A stretch of 64,000 nucleotides of DNA from Aliidiomarina celeris (GCF_003316875.1 NZ_QMIL01000008.1:57361-121360); one strand, 5' to 3'; positions 28,490-36,718 are shown, numbered from the stretch's first letter. Notes: generated by a model from the letters alone, not told the origin. A program made the numbers and translations.

Positions 28490-28700
28490 GTAGGTGCTGC
28501 ACCGCAGCACGCACGAAATGTCGTATTACCGGCACACCGCAGCACATCCAAAGGCATTGTGGTAGGTGCTGCACCGCAGCACGCACGAAATGTCGTATTG
28601 CCGGCACACCGCAGCACATCCAAAGGCATTGTGGTAGGTGCTGCATTGCAGCACGCACGAAATGTCGTATTGCCGGCACACCGCAGCACGCACGAAGGCA
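28490..28700. repeat. 72-bp tandem array of REP-like units (about 2.9 copies)
   Basis: Units start at 28490, 28562 and 28634, exactly 72 bp apart. Each opens with GTAGGTGCTGC and a short palindrome (GTGCTGC-ACC-GCAGCAC; loop ATT in unit 3) and has a second GCAGCAC half-site about 30 bp on. The last unit diverges at its end and stops at the TTA of the flagellin copy 2 stop codon. The GTAGG-plus-stem head matches the REP pair at 6436-6493. Because 72 is a multiple of three, all frames repeat, which creates spurious open frames of about 24-residue repeats. Confidence 0.85.
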
Positions 28701-29525
28701 TTAAGCGCCGAGGAGGCGTAATACCAGCTGCGGTGCTTGTTGGGCTTGGGCCATAATGGCGATAGATGCTTGTTGCATAATTTGGCGGCGGGTAAGCTCA
28801 GCCGCTTCTTTGGCAAAGTCTGTGTCCATAATGCGCGAGCGCGCCCCAGACAAGTTCTCGGTAGAATTCGACAAACTACGAATGCGTGACTGAAAACGAT
28901 TTTGTACAGCACCCAGATCAGCGCGCGAGCTACCGACCTGTTCAATCGCTTTGTCGAGGCGCTCAAGCGACGCCGCAGCGCCGGCCGTGCTCGAAATTGA
29001 TAAGTTCTCGAGCTGCAAACCTTCCACGTCGAAGGCTTGCTTGCTCAAGTCGACCTTAATGGTTTGACCCGCGTTCGCGCCCACCAAAAAGTCGGCAGAA
29101 AACTTACCGTCGAGTAGCTTTTTGCCCGCAAATTCGGAGGTTTCCGAAATACGGTTCAACTCAGTAGTAAGTTGCGACACTTCTTTTTGTAAAGCCGTAC
29201 GGTCGCTCGAGCTGTTAATGCCGTTTTGCGACTGCACCGCCAGCTGACGTATACGTTGCAATATGCTGGTGGTTTCTTGCAACGCACCTTCCGCCACTTG
29301 CGCAACGGAAATACCGTCTTGCGCATTGCGCATGCCCTGCTGTAACCCTTGAATTTGACTGCTGAGGCGCACACCAATCTGCAACCCGGCTGCGTCGTCT
29401 GCTGCCGAGTTAATGCGAAAGCCGCTCGCTAAACGCTGCATACTGGTGTCGAGCCCAAAGCTCGATAAACTCAGCATGCGCGCGCTACGTAACGCCGCTA
29501 TGTTGGTATTAATATAAAGTGCCAT
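28701..29525 (-). CDS. Flagellin (copy 2, divergent)
   Basis: 274 residues from the ATG at 29525. It begins MALYINTNIAALRSARMLSL and ends QQAPQLVLRLLGA. It is the most divergent of the four: it differs in the first helix, in QGLQQGMRNAQDG, and in its last residues, where the other three end LSLLG. D0/D1 helices are complete, so it should still polymerise. The ribosome site CAGGGGCAAATG is G-rich rather than AGGAG-like. It has its own sigma28 promoter, and a REP-like array abuts its stop codon. A minor or positional flagellin is likely. Confidence 0.95.
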   Translation of the reverse strand: MALYINTNIAALRSARMLSLSSFGLDTSMQRLASGFRINSAADDAAGLQIGVRLSSQIQGLQQGMRNAQDGISVAQVAEGALQETTSILQRIRQLAVQSQNGINSSSDRTALQKEVSQLTTELNRISETSEFAGKKLLDGKFSADFLVGANAGQTIKVDLSKQAFDVEGLQLENLSISSTAGAAASLERLDKAIEQVGSSRADLGAVQNRFQSRIRSLSNSTENLSGARSRIMDTDFAKEAAELTRRQIMQQASIAIMAQAQQAPQLVLRLLGA

Positions 29526-29600
29526 TTGCCCCTGCCCCGCGTGAGTGCGGAAACGTGATAACAACAATGCTGTCTCATTGCGTTATCCCCTACACTTCTA

Positions 29601-29627
29601 TTATCGACCTTCGCAGTAGGAACTTCA
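29601..29627 (-). promoter_or_regulatory. Sigma28 promoter of flagellin copy 2
   Basis: Minus strand: TGAAGTTC (29627-29620), 11-bp spacer, GTCGATAA (29608-29601). One mismatch to GCCGATAA. A perfect hairpin GCGGCAA...TTGCCGC (29646-29663) lies just upstream of it. Confidence 0.75.
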
Positions 29628-29670
29628 GCTATTTTTTAACCAAAAGCGGCAAGTTATTGCCGCATATACG

Positions 29671-29694
29671 AAAAAACCAGGCCCGAAGGCCTGG
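29671..29694 (-). terminator. Terminator of flagellin copy 3 transcript
   Basis: Minus strand: CCAGGCC, TTCG loop, GGCCTGG (29694-29677), followed by six T. It lies 145 bp past the stop codon, so the flagellin copy 3 mRNA should have a long structured 3' region. Confidence 0.9.
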
Positions 29695-29737
29695 CGAAAG
29701 TTACTCTGACGAGAGAGTAGAGAGCTTTGAAATTTAA

Positions 29738-29816
29738 GTCTGCCGGCTACTCGAGGTGCCCCAAGAAGTTTCCTCCTTTCCTCAAGCAGCCGACTCAGGG
29801 AGGGAACAAGGTTCCC
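29738..29816 (-). ncRNA. Second copy of the flagellin-cluster hairpin, in the 3' UTR of flagellin copy 3
   Basis: Arms 29745-29756 and 29780-29791 form a 12-bp stem. On the minus strand all 12 pair (two as G-U); on the plus strand those two are A-C mismatches, so minus-strand RNA is favoured. It shares with 28405-28460 the order GTCTGC-GGCT-CTCG-GTGCCCC-CCTCCTTTC-CAGCC on the plus strand. On the minus strand the loop reads AAAGGAGG...GGGGCA, which is complementary to the loop of the plus-strand copy. A further perfect hairpin GGGAAC-AAG-GTTCCC follows at 29802-29816. It lies between the flagellin copy 3 stop and its terminator. Confidence 0.5.
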
Positions 29817-29839
29817 AATCTGGTTACCCGAAGGCCTTA

Positions 29840-30661
29840 TTAGCCTAGGAGTGACAACGCGGCCTGTGGACGCTGGTTGGCCTGGCTCAAAATTGTTGTG
29901 CTAGCCTGCTGGATGATCTGGTTACGCGTTAACTCTGCAGTTTCTTTGGCAAAGTCTGTGTCCATAATCCGTGAACGCGCGCCTGATACGTTTTCTGAGA
30001 TGTTGCTCAGGTTACGAATAGTGGCCTGGAAGCGGTTTTGAATCGCACCAAGGTCTGCACGCTGGGCACCGATAGTAGAAATCGCTTTATCCAACGAATC
30101 CAGCGCTGTACCCGCCTTTTCAGGGGTTGAAACGCTTAAGTTGTTGATATTCAACTCAGTAGTCGTAAAGCCTTGCTTGCTCAAGTTGATTGAGATGTTC
30201 TGATCGGCGTTGGCACCCACCAAGAACTTTTCGTCAAAACTTTTATCCAGCAAGTTCTTACCTGCGAACTGCGTAGTTGAAGCAATACGGTTGATCTCAG
30301 TTTTGAGTGCCGATACTTCTTTTTGCAACGCCGCACGGTCAGTGGTGCTGTTAATACCGTTTTGCGACTGTACTGCCAACTGGCGAATACGTTGCAATGC
30401 AGTGGTCACTTCCTGCATAGCGCCTTCAGCAGTTTGCGCAACAGAGATGCCGTCTTGAGCGTTACGAACCGCTTGGTTCAAACCCATAATTTGTGACGTC
30501 ATACGGTTGGTAATTTGCAAGCCTGCTGCGTCGTCTGCCGCACTGTTAATGCGGAAACCTGATGACAGGCGCTCAAATGATGTACCCAAAGCATTGCTTG
30601 AGTTCATTAACTGACGTTGACCGTTCAGTGATGAGACGTTGGTGTTTACGTAAAGAGACAT
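29840..30661 (-). CDS. Flagellin (copy 3)
   Basis: 273 residues, beginning MSLYVNTNVSSLNGQRQLMN and ending ANQRPQAALSLLG. Nearly identical in D0/D1 to copies 1 and 4, with differences mainly in the central 190-215 region (TTELNINNLSVSTPEKAG). The ribosome site is AAGGGGGAC. It has its own sigma28 promoter and a 3' untranslated region of about 150 bp that contains the conserved hairpin element and a strong terminator. Such reduced flagellins of about 273 residues rely on D0/D1 only. Confidence 0.97.
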   Translation of the reverse strand: MSLYVNTNVSSLNGQRQLMNSSNALGTSFERLSSGFRINSAADDAAGLQITNRMTSQIMGLNQAVRNAQDGISVAQTAEGAMQEVTTALQRIRQLAVQSQNGINSTTDRAALQKEVSALKTEINRIASTTQFAGKNLLDKSFDEKFLVGANADQNISINLSKQGFTTTELNINNLSVSTPEKAGTALDSLDKAISTIGAQRADLGAIQNRFQATIRNLSNISENVSGARSRIMDTDFAKETAELTRNQIIQQASTTILSQANQRPQAALSLLG

Positions 30662-30745
30662 AAGTCCCCCTTCTATTTATCTGGTTCCCGCAAATGGGAA
30701 GTGCATTAAGTGTTTTTTCGCGCATCTCTATGATGCTCACTTTAG

Positions 30746-30772
30746 TTATCGGAAGGGGGTGGCAAGTCTTTA
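30746..30772 (-). promoter_or_regulatory. Sigma28 promoter of flagellin copy 3
   Basis: Minus strand: TAAAGACT (30772-30765), 11-bp spacer, TCCGATAA (30753-30746). A close match in both halves, 85 bp before the start codon. Confidence 0.85.
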
Positions 30773-30774
30773 GT

Positions 30775-30805
30775 AAAAAACGGCAATTATTTGCCGCTTT
30801 TTTAT
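30775..30805. terminator. Bidirectional hairpin upstream of flagellin copy 3
   Basis: CGGCAA (30781-30786), loop TTAT, TTGCCG (30791-30796), with A run before and T run after. It insulates the flagellin copy 3 promoter from the unknown gene upstream. A similar CGGCAA/TTGCCG stem lies upstream of the copy 2 promoter. Confidence 0.65.
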
Positions 30806-30847
30806 TTTTCTTTGCCGCACTGGGGTTTTACCGATGAATTCAGGCAC

Positions 30848-30876
30848 AAAAAAACCGCGAAAGTCGCGGTTTTTGG
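30848..30876. terminator. Terminator after the unknown gene in the flagellin cluster
   Basis: AACCGCGA (30853-30860), loop AAG, TCGCGGTT (30864-30871), flanked by an A run and a T run. On the minus strand it follows the stop of the gene at 30909. Confidence 0.85.
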
Positions 30877-30908
30877 TGTTTGCCTGCCGTATTTTCTCGT
30901 ATGGCTTG

Positions 30909-31328
30909 CTAGTGCGCGGGAGCTGCGTTATTCAATGCTTCTTCGTAATACAACAGCGTACTTTGATCTTGGTCGTTAATTAAACGCTGATAAACGATGC
31001 CGGCAAAGGCAAAAGTATACTCACCTAAGGCAAGGAAAACGCTCGGCGCGTCGGGGTCTGTGTCGTCGTATACCCATTGGCCGCCATGGTGTGTGCGAAA
31101 TACTTCGCCAATGTAGGCGCCAAGCATGTTGCACACGGTAAAAATGAGCTTACTGTCGTGTAAGTTTTCACGGTAACGCTCGCGGATAGACAAAATAAGT
31201 TGGTCAATAAGAATTACACTGTCTTCCGAGCGGTCCAGAGTGAGTTCGAACTCGTCTTGGGCAAATTTTACTGCGTCGCTCGCAGTGTCTTCCATGAGTT
31301 GAAGAAGTTCAGGGCCAGAAATAGACAT
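30909..31328 (-). CDS. Protein of unknown function between flagellin genes
   Basis: 139 residues from the ATG at 31328 (AAGGCGAT upstream). I do not recognise the family with certainty. It has no signal peptide or membrane segment. The N-terminal third is acidic and helical (LLQLMEDTASDAVKFAQDEFELTLD). The middle has CNMLGAYIGEVFRTHHGGQW followed by VYDDTDPDAPSVFLALGEYTF, faintly like DUF3806-type proteins. It has a sigma70-like promoter and its own terminator, unlike the sigma28-driven flagellins beside it, so it may not belong to the flagellar regulon. Confidence 0.75.
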   Translation of the reverse strand: MSISGPELLQLMEDTASDAVKFAQDEFELTLDRSEDSVILIDQLILSIRERYRENLHDSKLIFTVCNMLGAYIGEVFRTHHGGQWVYDDTDPDAPSVFLALGEYTFAFAGIVYQRLINDQDQSTLLYYEEALNNAAPAH

Positions 31329-31359
31329 ATCGCCTTCCTTATTGGTCGTAAGTGTGTTC

Positions 31360-31388
31360 AGTCTAAGGGCTAACCAGAAGCTTGGCAA
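31360..31388 (-). promoter_or_regulatory. Sigma70-like promoter of the unknown gene
   Basis: Minus strand: TTGCCA (31388-31383), 17-bp spacer, TAGACT (31365-31360), about 30 bp before the start codon. Confidence 0.5.
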
Positions 31389-31395
31389 CAGAATC

Positions 31396-31422
31396 AAAAA
31401 TGCCGGGCCCGAGGGCCCGGCA
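31396..31422 (-). terminator. Terminator of flagellin copy 4
   Basis: Minus strand: TGCCGGGCC, loop CTCG, GGCCCGGCA (31422-31401), then TTTTT. A GC-rich 9-bp stem 50 bp past the stop codon. Confidence 0.9.
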
Positions 31423-31470
31423 ATCTTGCCGTGACAAGAGAGCATTTGAAATAGTGCGCTACTTGTCGGA

Positions 31471-32289
31471 TTAACCCAACAGCGACAGGGCTGCCTGTGG
31501 ACGCTGGTTGGCCTGACCTAAAATAGTGGTGCTGGCCTGCTGGATAATCTGGTTGCGCGTAAGTTCTGCAGTTTCCGCTGCAAAGTCAGTGTCCATAATC
31601 CGTGAACGGGCCGCAGCTACGTTTTCAGAAATGTTGCTCAAGTTGCGAATCGTCGACTGAAAACGGTTCTGTATTGCACCTAAGTCTGCGCGCGATGAGC
31701 CGATAGTAGAAATCGCCTTATCGATGGCTGCCAGAGCTGCCGACGCTGTTCCAGGTTCGCCCACCGAGAGATTCTCTAACTCTAAGCCGTTCAGTGTGAA
31801 GTCTTGGCTCAAGTTAATTGAGATATTTTGGTTTGCGTTCGCACCCACCAAAAACTTCTCGTCAAACTCACCGTTCAGTAAGCTCTTTCCAGCAAATTGC
31901 GTGGTCGAAGCAATCCGGTTGATTTCAGTTTTCAATGCTGACACTTCTTTTTGCAGCGCTGCACGGTCATTGCTAGAGTTAATACCGTTCTGCGACTGAA
32001 TGGCCAGTTGGCGCATGCGCTGTAACGCATTGGTTACTTCCTGTAACGCACCTTCAGCGGTTTGAGCCACTGAAATACCGTCTTGGGCATTGCGCACTGC
32101 TTGGTTCAAACCCATGATCTGTGAGGTCATGCGGTTAGTGATTTGCAAGCCAGCAGCGTCGTCTGCTGCGCTGTTAATTCTAAAGCCTGAAGACAACCGT
32201 TGGAACGAGGTGTCAAGGGCTCCGCTTGAGTTGATTAATTGGCGCTGAGCGTTCAGCGACGATACGTTTGTATTTACATATAAAGACAT
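31471..32289 (-). CDS. Flagellin (copy 4)
   Basis: 272 residues, beginning MSLYVNTNVSSLNAQRQLIN and ending ANQRPQAALSLLG. D0/D1 are complete and close to copies 1 and 3; the middle (LNGLELENLSVGEPGTASAA) differs. The ribosome site is CAGGAGAGAGC. It has its own sigma28 promoter and a GC-rich terminator. It is the promoter-distal end of the flagellin cluster and lies next to flgL. Confidence 0.97.
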   Translation of the reverse strand: MSLYVNTNVSSLNAQRQLINSSGALDTSFQRLSSGFRINSAADDAAGLQITNRMTSQIMGLNQAVRNAQDGISVAQTAEGALQEVTNALQRMRQLAIQSQNGINSSNDRAALQKEVSALKTEINRIASTTQFAGKSLLNGEFDEKFLVGANANQNISINLSQDFTLNGLELENLSVGEPGTASAALAAIDKAISTIGSSRADLGAIQNRFQSTIRNLSNISENVAAARSRIMDTDFAAETAELTRNQIIQQASTTILGQANQRPQAALSLLG

Positions 32290-32364
32290 AATTGCTCTCT
32301 CCTGATTTCGTCAGATGAAGGCTCTTGGTGGCCTTTTAATCATTCTGTTTATCGTTCAATTTAT

Positions 32365-32391
32365 GTATCGGAACGTTGTTTGTTTTCTTGA
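32365..32391 (-). promoter_or_regulatory. Sigma28 promoter of flagellin copy 4
   Basis: Minus strand: TCAAGAAA (32391-32384), 11-bp spacer, TCCGATAC (32372-32365). Spacing is standard; the -35 half is weaker than for copy 3. Confidence 0.75.
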
Positions 32392-32477
32392 GTATTTTTT
32401 TAGCAAAAACCGTAAAAAAAGAGCCTTTCATTGCCTTTTCCCGGCGAGCTGCCAAAAAGCACCCAAACACGGTGTTT

Positions 32478-33713
32478 TTATCGGATAAAGTCAAATAAAC
32501 TTAACCGTGTTAAGCGCGTAAAACTTGCCTGAGCGGCTTGCAATGACACATCTTGCTTGGTGAGCTCAGTCATGGCTTCGGAATAATCCACGTCAGAAAT
32601 TTTAGAGCGAATTTCCCGGTTCGAAATTTCCAAATCCATATTGTTGTTAAAGGCCGCGTCGAGCGTATTCAAACGCCCACCCGTTTGGGCTCGGCTGGCA
32701 GAAAGTGCTTGTTGCGCGCGATCCATATTTTCGAGTGCATTGGTGAGCTCCGCTTGGAAGTACTCAGGCTCAATGTTGTCGTTGCGCAAGGCGTCTATAA
32801 ATTGGTCAATGGTGGTGAGTACGTTTTGCGTGGGCTCGCCAAGTCGCAAGTCCACCGTATCGCCGGCAGCCAGGTCCGCATTAAACTGCACTTCAATACC
32901 TTCAAAGGTGAAAGGCTCGCCCGGCGTATAAGGGATGGGCCCGGCAACTACCGGTGTGCCGGTTACGTTCAATCGGTTCACCGTAATGTTGGTGCCGTCG
33001 AACGACAGCTGCAAGGTATTGTTTTCTGGCGCTTGGGTTTTCATAAACTGGCTATTGTGAAAGCTGTCGAACTGGCTGCGATCTACAACCCGCGACTGCA
33101 CGCCACTCACGCTATTGTTCGAGTCTTGGAACTTGAGTGTAAGGTTCGCTTTCACATTCTGAAAAGTTTCGCTACCCGGTTCGACACTGGTCACTTTTAA
33201 CGAGGGCGAAAGTTGCGCCTGGTTACGACCATCGTCGCCATTGTATTCGAATGCGCGAGTTACCGGGTTACGGGTAAAAGGCTCCACTTGTTTTTGAAAT
33301 CCGGCAAAAAGATAATCGCCATTTTCGTCTTGGGAGTTCATTTGCCCTAAAATTTCGTCGCGAATACCAATAAACTCTTCCGACAGTGCGCGGCGATCTT
33401 GGCTGTCATAAACACCATTGCCCGCCTGAACCATAAGCATACGCGCGCGGTCGAGCGTGGTGGTTATATTCGAATAAATAGAGTCCGAACGCTGCAAACG
33501 GTTCTTCAACAACGTTGCGTTGCGCTGAAACTGCTCGTTCTGGGCAATGCGGTCGTCGAGCCCAATCACCTGCGCTTTACCAACCGGATCGTCGGCAGGC
33601 GTGAGTATTTTAGTTTCACGTGCCAACTGGTTTTGTACGTTCATCAGCTTTTTCTGGCTGGCGAGTACCGCACTTAAACCTTGATTATAAATTTGATTCG
33701 TTGGAATTCTCAT
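32478..33713 (-). CDS. flgL: Hook-filament junction protein FlgL
   Basis: 411 residues. The N-terminus MRIPTNQIYNQGLSAVLASQ and C-terminus (SDVDYSEAMTELTKQDVSLQ) are flagellin-like helices typical of FlgL, with a central variable region. FlgL (HAP3) joins the FlgK ring to the filament. It is the last gene of flgF-G-H-I-J-K-L, 6 bp after flgK. Confidence 0.95.
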   Translation of the reverse strand: MRIPTNQIYNQGLSAVLASQKKLMNVQNQLARETKILTPADDPVGKAQVIGLDDRIAQNEQFQRNATLLKNRLQRSDSIYSNITTTLDRARMLMVQAGNGVYDSQDRRALSEEFIGIRDEILGQMNSQDENGDYLFAGFQKQVEPFTRNPVTRAFEYNGDDGRNQAQLSPSLKVTSVEPGSETFQNVKANLTLKFQDSNNSVSGVQSRVVDRSQFDSFHNSQFMKTQAPENNTLQLSFDGTNITVNRLNVTGTPVVAGPIPYTPGEPFTFEGIEVQFNADLAAGDTVDLRLGEPTQNVLTTIDQFIDALRNDNIEPEYFQAELTNALENMDRAQQALSASRAQTGGRLNTLDAAFNNNMDLEISNREIRSKISDVDYSEAMTELTKQDVSLQAAQASFTRLTRLSLFDFIR

Positions 33714-33719
33714 TGGCTA

Positions 33720-35729
33720 TTACCTCGCCGCATTCAGTAAGGTATCAAAAATCTGTTGCGCGACACTGATCACCCGAGCGGCCGCATTGTAGGCCTGCTC
33801 ATATTGAATGAGGTTTGCCGCTTCTTCGTCTAAACTTACGCCAGAAACCGAGTCATAAAACTGCTGCGACTGTTCTAAAATTGCACTAGACACTTGATCT
33901 GCAGTACGCGCTTGCGACACCTTGGTTCCTACTTCAGCCACGGTTCGACCATAGGCTTCATTCAAAGTCATGGTGTTGGCTTGCGACACGCTCTCTGGGT
34001 TCCTACGAATTAACTGTTCGCGCTGCAACCCTGCAATTTCGAGGCCATTTGAGTTGTCGTTAATAGCGTTGGTGTTGTAGCTAATGCTAAACACGTCGCC
34101 GTCGGCCGGGCGTCCGCGCAGCGACACCTCATAGTCTGCTGGGTCTAAGGCCGGTATTTGACCAAACAAGTTACTCATGTCGGTGGTGCTGTGGGTGAGA
34201 ACCGTACCGTCGTTCAACTCTATTTCAAGATCATGCTGGCCACCGTTAAAACCAAGATAGCGAATTTCTGTAGGCGCATTGGCGCTCAGCGAATTGGCGG
34301 TAAAATAATTTGATGTTCCGCTTAAGCCTTCAAGCTCTAAATTGCCTTGCCCTTGGTTATAGCCGTTGTCTTCAACCCGCACTGGCGAAGAAAGCGCAAT
34401 GTCTTCTGGCCGGGTAATGGCCATTTGAATATTTTCAGCAGCATTCTTGGTTGGCTTTACAATAAAGCGATCACCGGCAACAAAACTGCCGCTCACAAAA
34501 TCAATGTTGAGGCCCAGCTCTTCGCCACCACCACTCGGCGGCGTTACGGTGTGAATAGGGTAGTCGGCAACATTACCCACGACTTGCCCCGCAGCGGTAA
34601 GCGGAAGTACTCGGTAGGTATTGGCGCTCAACATTTCAATTTCGAGGTTGTTCGCTACCATCGAGCTCATATTGCCCGGTTGCGGCCGCACTTCAATACG
34701 CTGGTTGACGCCTTGGTTAGTGCTTGCCGGCGAGCCTTGCACCATGGTGCCATTGAAGGAAAACATGGGTTCGCCCAACTCGTTGTCAAGGTCCATACCC
34801 AGTTGTTGTTGATTATTTACCGCGTCGGCGAAACCCAAAGCCAACTGGCCAATTTGCATTTGCGCCGGCTCCAGCACTTCTGCACGATAGGCCAACATGC
34901 CCCCTAATTTGCCGCCGACTTTGAGTTCGTCAATGCCCTGCATTACGTCATTACCGGCGGCTTGTACTACGGCCATCAAGTTCGGACGATCTGGGTCAGG
35001 GTCGCCTTTTAGGGTCATAACATTGTAATTACCATTTTCCAGCACCAATGCTTGGCCGGTGGAAAGGTTCACGCGCAAGCGACCATTTGGGTCTTCGAGT
35101 GTGGAAATTTGCATGTATTCCGACAGCTCACGAATTTTCTCATCGCGTTGGTTCAATAAGGTATTGCGATCGCCACTCGCTTTGTTCGACGGTAAGAGGT
35201 CAAGCTGTTCATTAATTTCGCCCACACTCACAATCAGTCGGTTTACTTCCGACACCGTCAACTCAAGCTGTTCATTAAATTGGCGCTCTTGGCGTTGCAA
35301 GTAATTGCCCATGTCGGCCATTTGCGACACCACGGTTTGGCCTTGGCCAATGAGTAACTGGCGCATAGAAATAGACGCTGGATCGTCGTTCAAGTCTTGC
35401 ATCATGTCGAAAAACTTGCTGATCGCCGCACTCGGGTTCGCGTCGGCATTACCAAACATGGTGTCGATTTTTGCCGCATTGTCTAAAAAGGATTCGGTGT
35501 AACCCTTACGCGAGGTGTCGACCCAATACTGGCGCTGAGTAAATTTGTCGAGCATGCGCTCGAGCTCTACCCGGCTCACGCCACCGCCTACCGGCGCTTC
35601 TTGGTAATTGGTGCGCTCGCGCACATAGCCTGGCGTGTGCACATTGGCAATATTATTACCCGTCACGATTAATGACTTTTGGTGGGCTTGGGCGGCGCTG
35701 TTACCCACTCGAATTAAATCAAATGACAT
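33720..35729 (-). CDS. flgK: Hook-filament junction protein FlgK
   Basis: 669 residues. The N-terminal rod/hook signature SLIVTGNNIANVHTPGYVRE and the C-terminal SGVSLDEEAANLIQYEQAYN, which forms the D0 coiled coil, are clear. FlgK (HAP1) forms the first junction layer on the hook. The length is within the usual range for marine gammaproteobacteria, with an expanded middle domain. It starts 14 bp after flgJ. Confidence 0.96.
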   Translation of the reverse strand: MSFDLIRVGNSAAQAHQKSLIVTGNNIANVHTPGYVRERTNYQEAPVGGGVSRVELERMLDKFTQRQYWVDTSRKGYTESFLDNAAKIDTMFGNADANPSAAISKFFDMMQDLNDDPASISMRQLLIGQGQTVVSQMADMGNYLQRQERQFNEQLELTVSEVNRLIVSVGEINEQLDLLPSNKASGDRNTLLNQRDEKIRELSEYMQISTLEDPNGRLRVNLSTGQALVLENGNYNVMTLKGDPDPDRPNLMAVVQAAGNDVMQGIDELKVGGKLGGMLAYRAEVLEPAQMQIGQLALGFADAVNNQQQLGMDLDNELGEPMFSFNGTMVQGSPASTNQGVNQRIEVRPQPGNMSSMVANNLEIEMLSANTYRVLPLTAAGQVVGNVADYPIHTVTPPSGGGEELGLNIDFVSGSFVAGDRFIVKPTKNAAENIQMAITRPEDIALSSPVRVEDNGYNQGQGNLELEGLSGTSNYFTANSLSANAPTEIRYLGFNGGQHDLEIELNDGTVLTHSTTDMSNLFGQIPALDPADYEVSLRGRPADGDVFSISYNTNAINDNSNGLEIAGLQREQLIRRNPESVSQANTMTLNEAYGRTVAEVGTKVSQARTADQVSSAILEQSQQFYDSVSGVSLDEEAANLIQYEQAYNAAARVISVAQQIFDTLLNAAR

Positions 35730-35743
35730 TGTTTAACGCCCCC

Positions 35744-36718
35744 TTATAAACCGAGCTGCGAACGAATCGCCTGCATGGCGTCGCTGTTCATAATCCGTTT
35801 CAGCTTATTGGCATACTCCGGATCCGTGGCATAACCCGCGTCTTGCAGCGACTCGGCAAAACGCACAGCGTCACGCCCCACTGCCAGCGCTTGCTGGTAG
35901 CGCGGATTATCTTGTAAGAAGTTCACATAGTCGGCAAAGCTTTCTTCCACCGAACCATAGGCGCGAAAACGTGCTTGCTCCGTGCGTGCTACCGTGCCGT
36001 CGTATTCCACGGTACGGGTGCTCGCGGCGTCACCCTGCCAACGCCGATCGGCCTTAATATTAAAAACATTGTTACTCGACTGACCGTCGGGTTTGGCAAT
36101 AACGTGCTGGCCCCAACCGGTTTCCAAGGCAGCTTGCGCCAGCATCGTTAAGGGCGACACATTGGCGCGCTCTGCAGCCTGTTGAGCATAAGGAGCTAAA
36201 CGCTCAAGGAAAGCTTCAGGGCTTTCAGGTTTCCAGTTCGGATCGTCCGCAATAGCCAGCGCAGGTATACGTGCTGCCAGCGTTTCTGCTGTTGGCGCCG
36301 GCGTGCGCGCTTGGCGCTGGGCAAGTGTGGTGGCCAACGAGTCGGCCGGCAACAAGTTTGCTGGCGTATAGTTTTCTGTTCCTTGCGGGCTCAGTTGCTG
36401 CACAATCAGGTCGGCTAGTCCTAAGCTGCCGTTCTTCGACAGCTCCATAGACATTTGCTGGTCATGCATGTCTTGATAAAACTTGGTGTATTGGCTGTTG
36501 AGCGGATTGTCGGCTTCAAAAACCGCATTCGCTTTGCGCATGCTGGCGAGCAGTTGATTCATGAAAATGGACTCAAAATGCTTGGCCGCTTCACGCAAAG
36601 CCGACTGGTCATCTTTATTTTCCAGTCCTTGGCGACGTAATGAATCGAGGCTGGCGGTGTCGTGAACAAAGTTCGACCGCGCCTGATCCATCATTTGTTG
36701 TCCAAAATTCATGTCCAT
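35744..36718 (-). CDS. flgJ: Rod-assembly muramidase FlgJ
   Basis: 324 residues with two domains. The N-terminal rod-capping domain (about 40-110) has AAKHFESIFMNQLLASMRKA. The C-terminal glucosaminidase domain (about 170-320) has MLAQAALETGWGQHVIAK with the catalytic Glu, and later SFADYVNFLQDNPRY. It opens peptidoglycan so the rod can pass. It lies 14 bp after flgI and before flgK. Confidence 0.96.
   Translation of the reverse strand: MDMNFGQQMMDQARSNFVHDTASLDSLRRQGLENKDDQSALREAAKHFESIFMNQLLASMRKANAVFEADNPLNSQYTKFYQDMHDQQMSMELSKNGSLGLADLIVQQLSPQGTENYTPANLLPADSLATTLAQRQARTPAPTAETLAARIPALAIADDPNWKPESPEAFLERLAPYAQQAAERANVSPLTMLAQAALETGWGQHVIAKPDGQSSNNVFNIKADRRWQGDAASTRTVEYDGTVARTEQARFRAYGSVEESFADYVNFLQDNPRYQQALAVGRDAVRFAESLQDAGYATDPEYANKLKRIMNSDAMQAIRSQLGL

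Noticed and set aside
28490-28700. Possible CRISPR array
   Set aside because: The units are directly adjacent with no unique spacers, there are only three, and no cas genes are present.
28424-28756. 110-codon plus-strand open frame through the 72-bp repeats
   Set aside because: It starts with GTG, has no ribosome site, repeats only because 72 is a multiple of three, and runs antisense into a flagellin gene.
28701-29525. Flagellin copy 2 as a pseudogene
   Set aside because: Although divergent, it has complete D0/D1 ends, no frameshift and its own sigma28 promoter.
34347-34907. 186-codon plus-strand open frame opposite flgK
   Set aside because: It is antisense to a well-conserved flgK and shows no protein family features.
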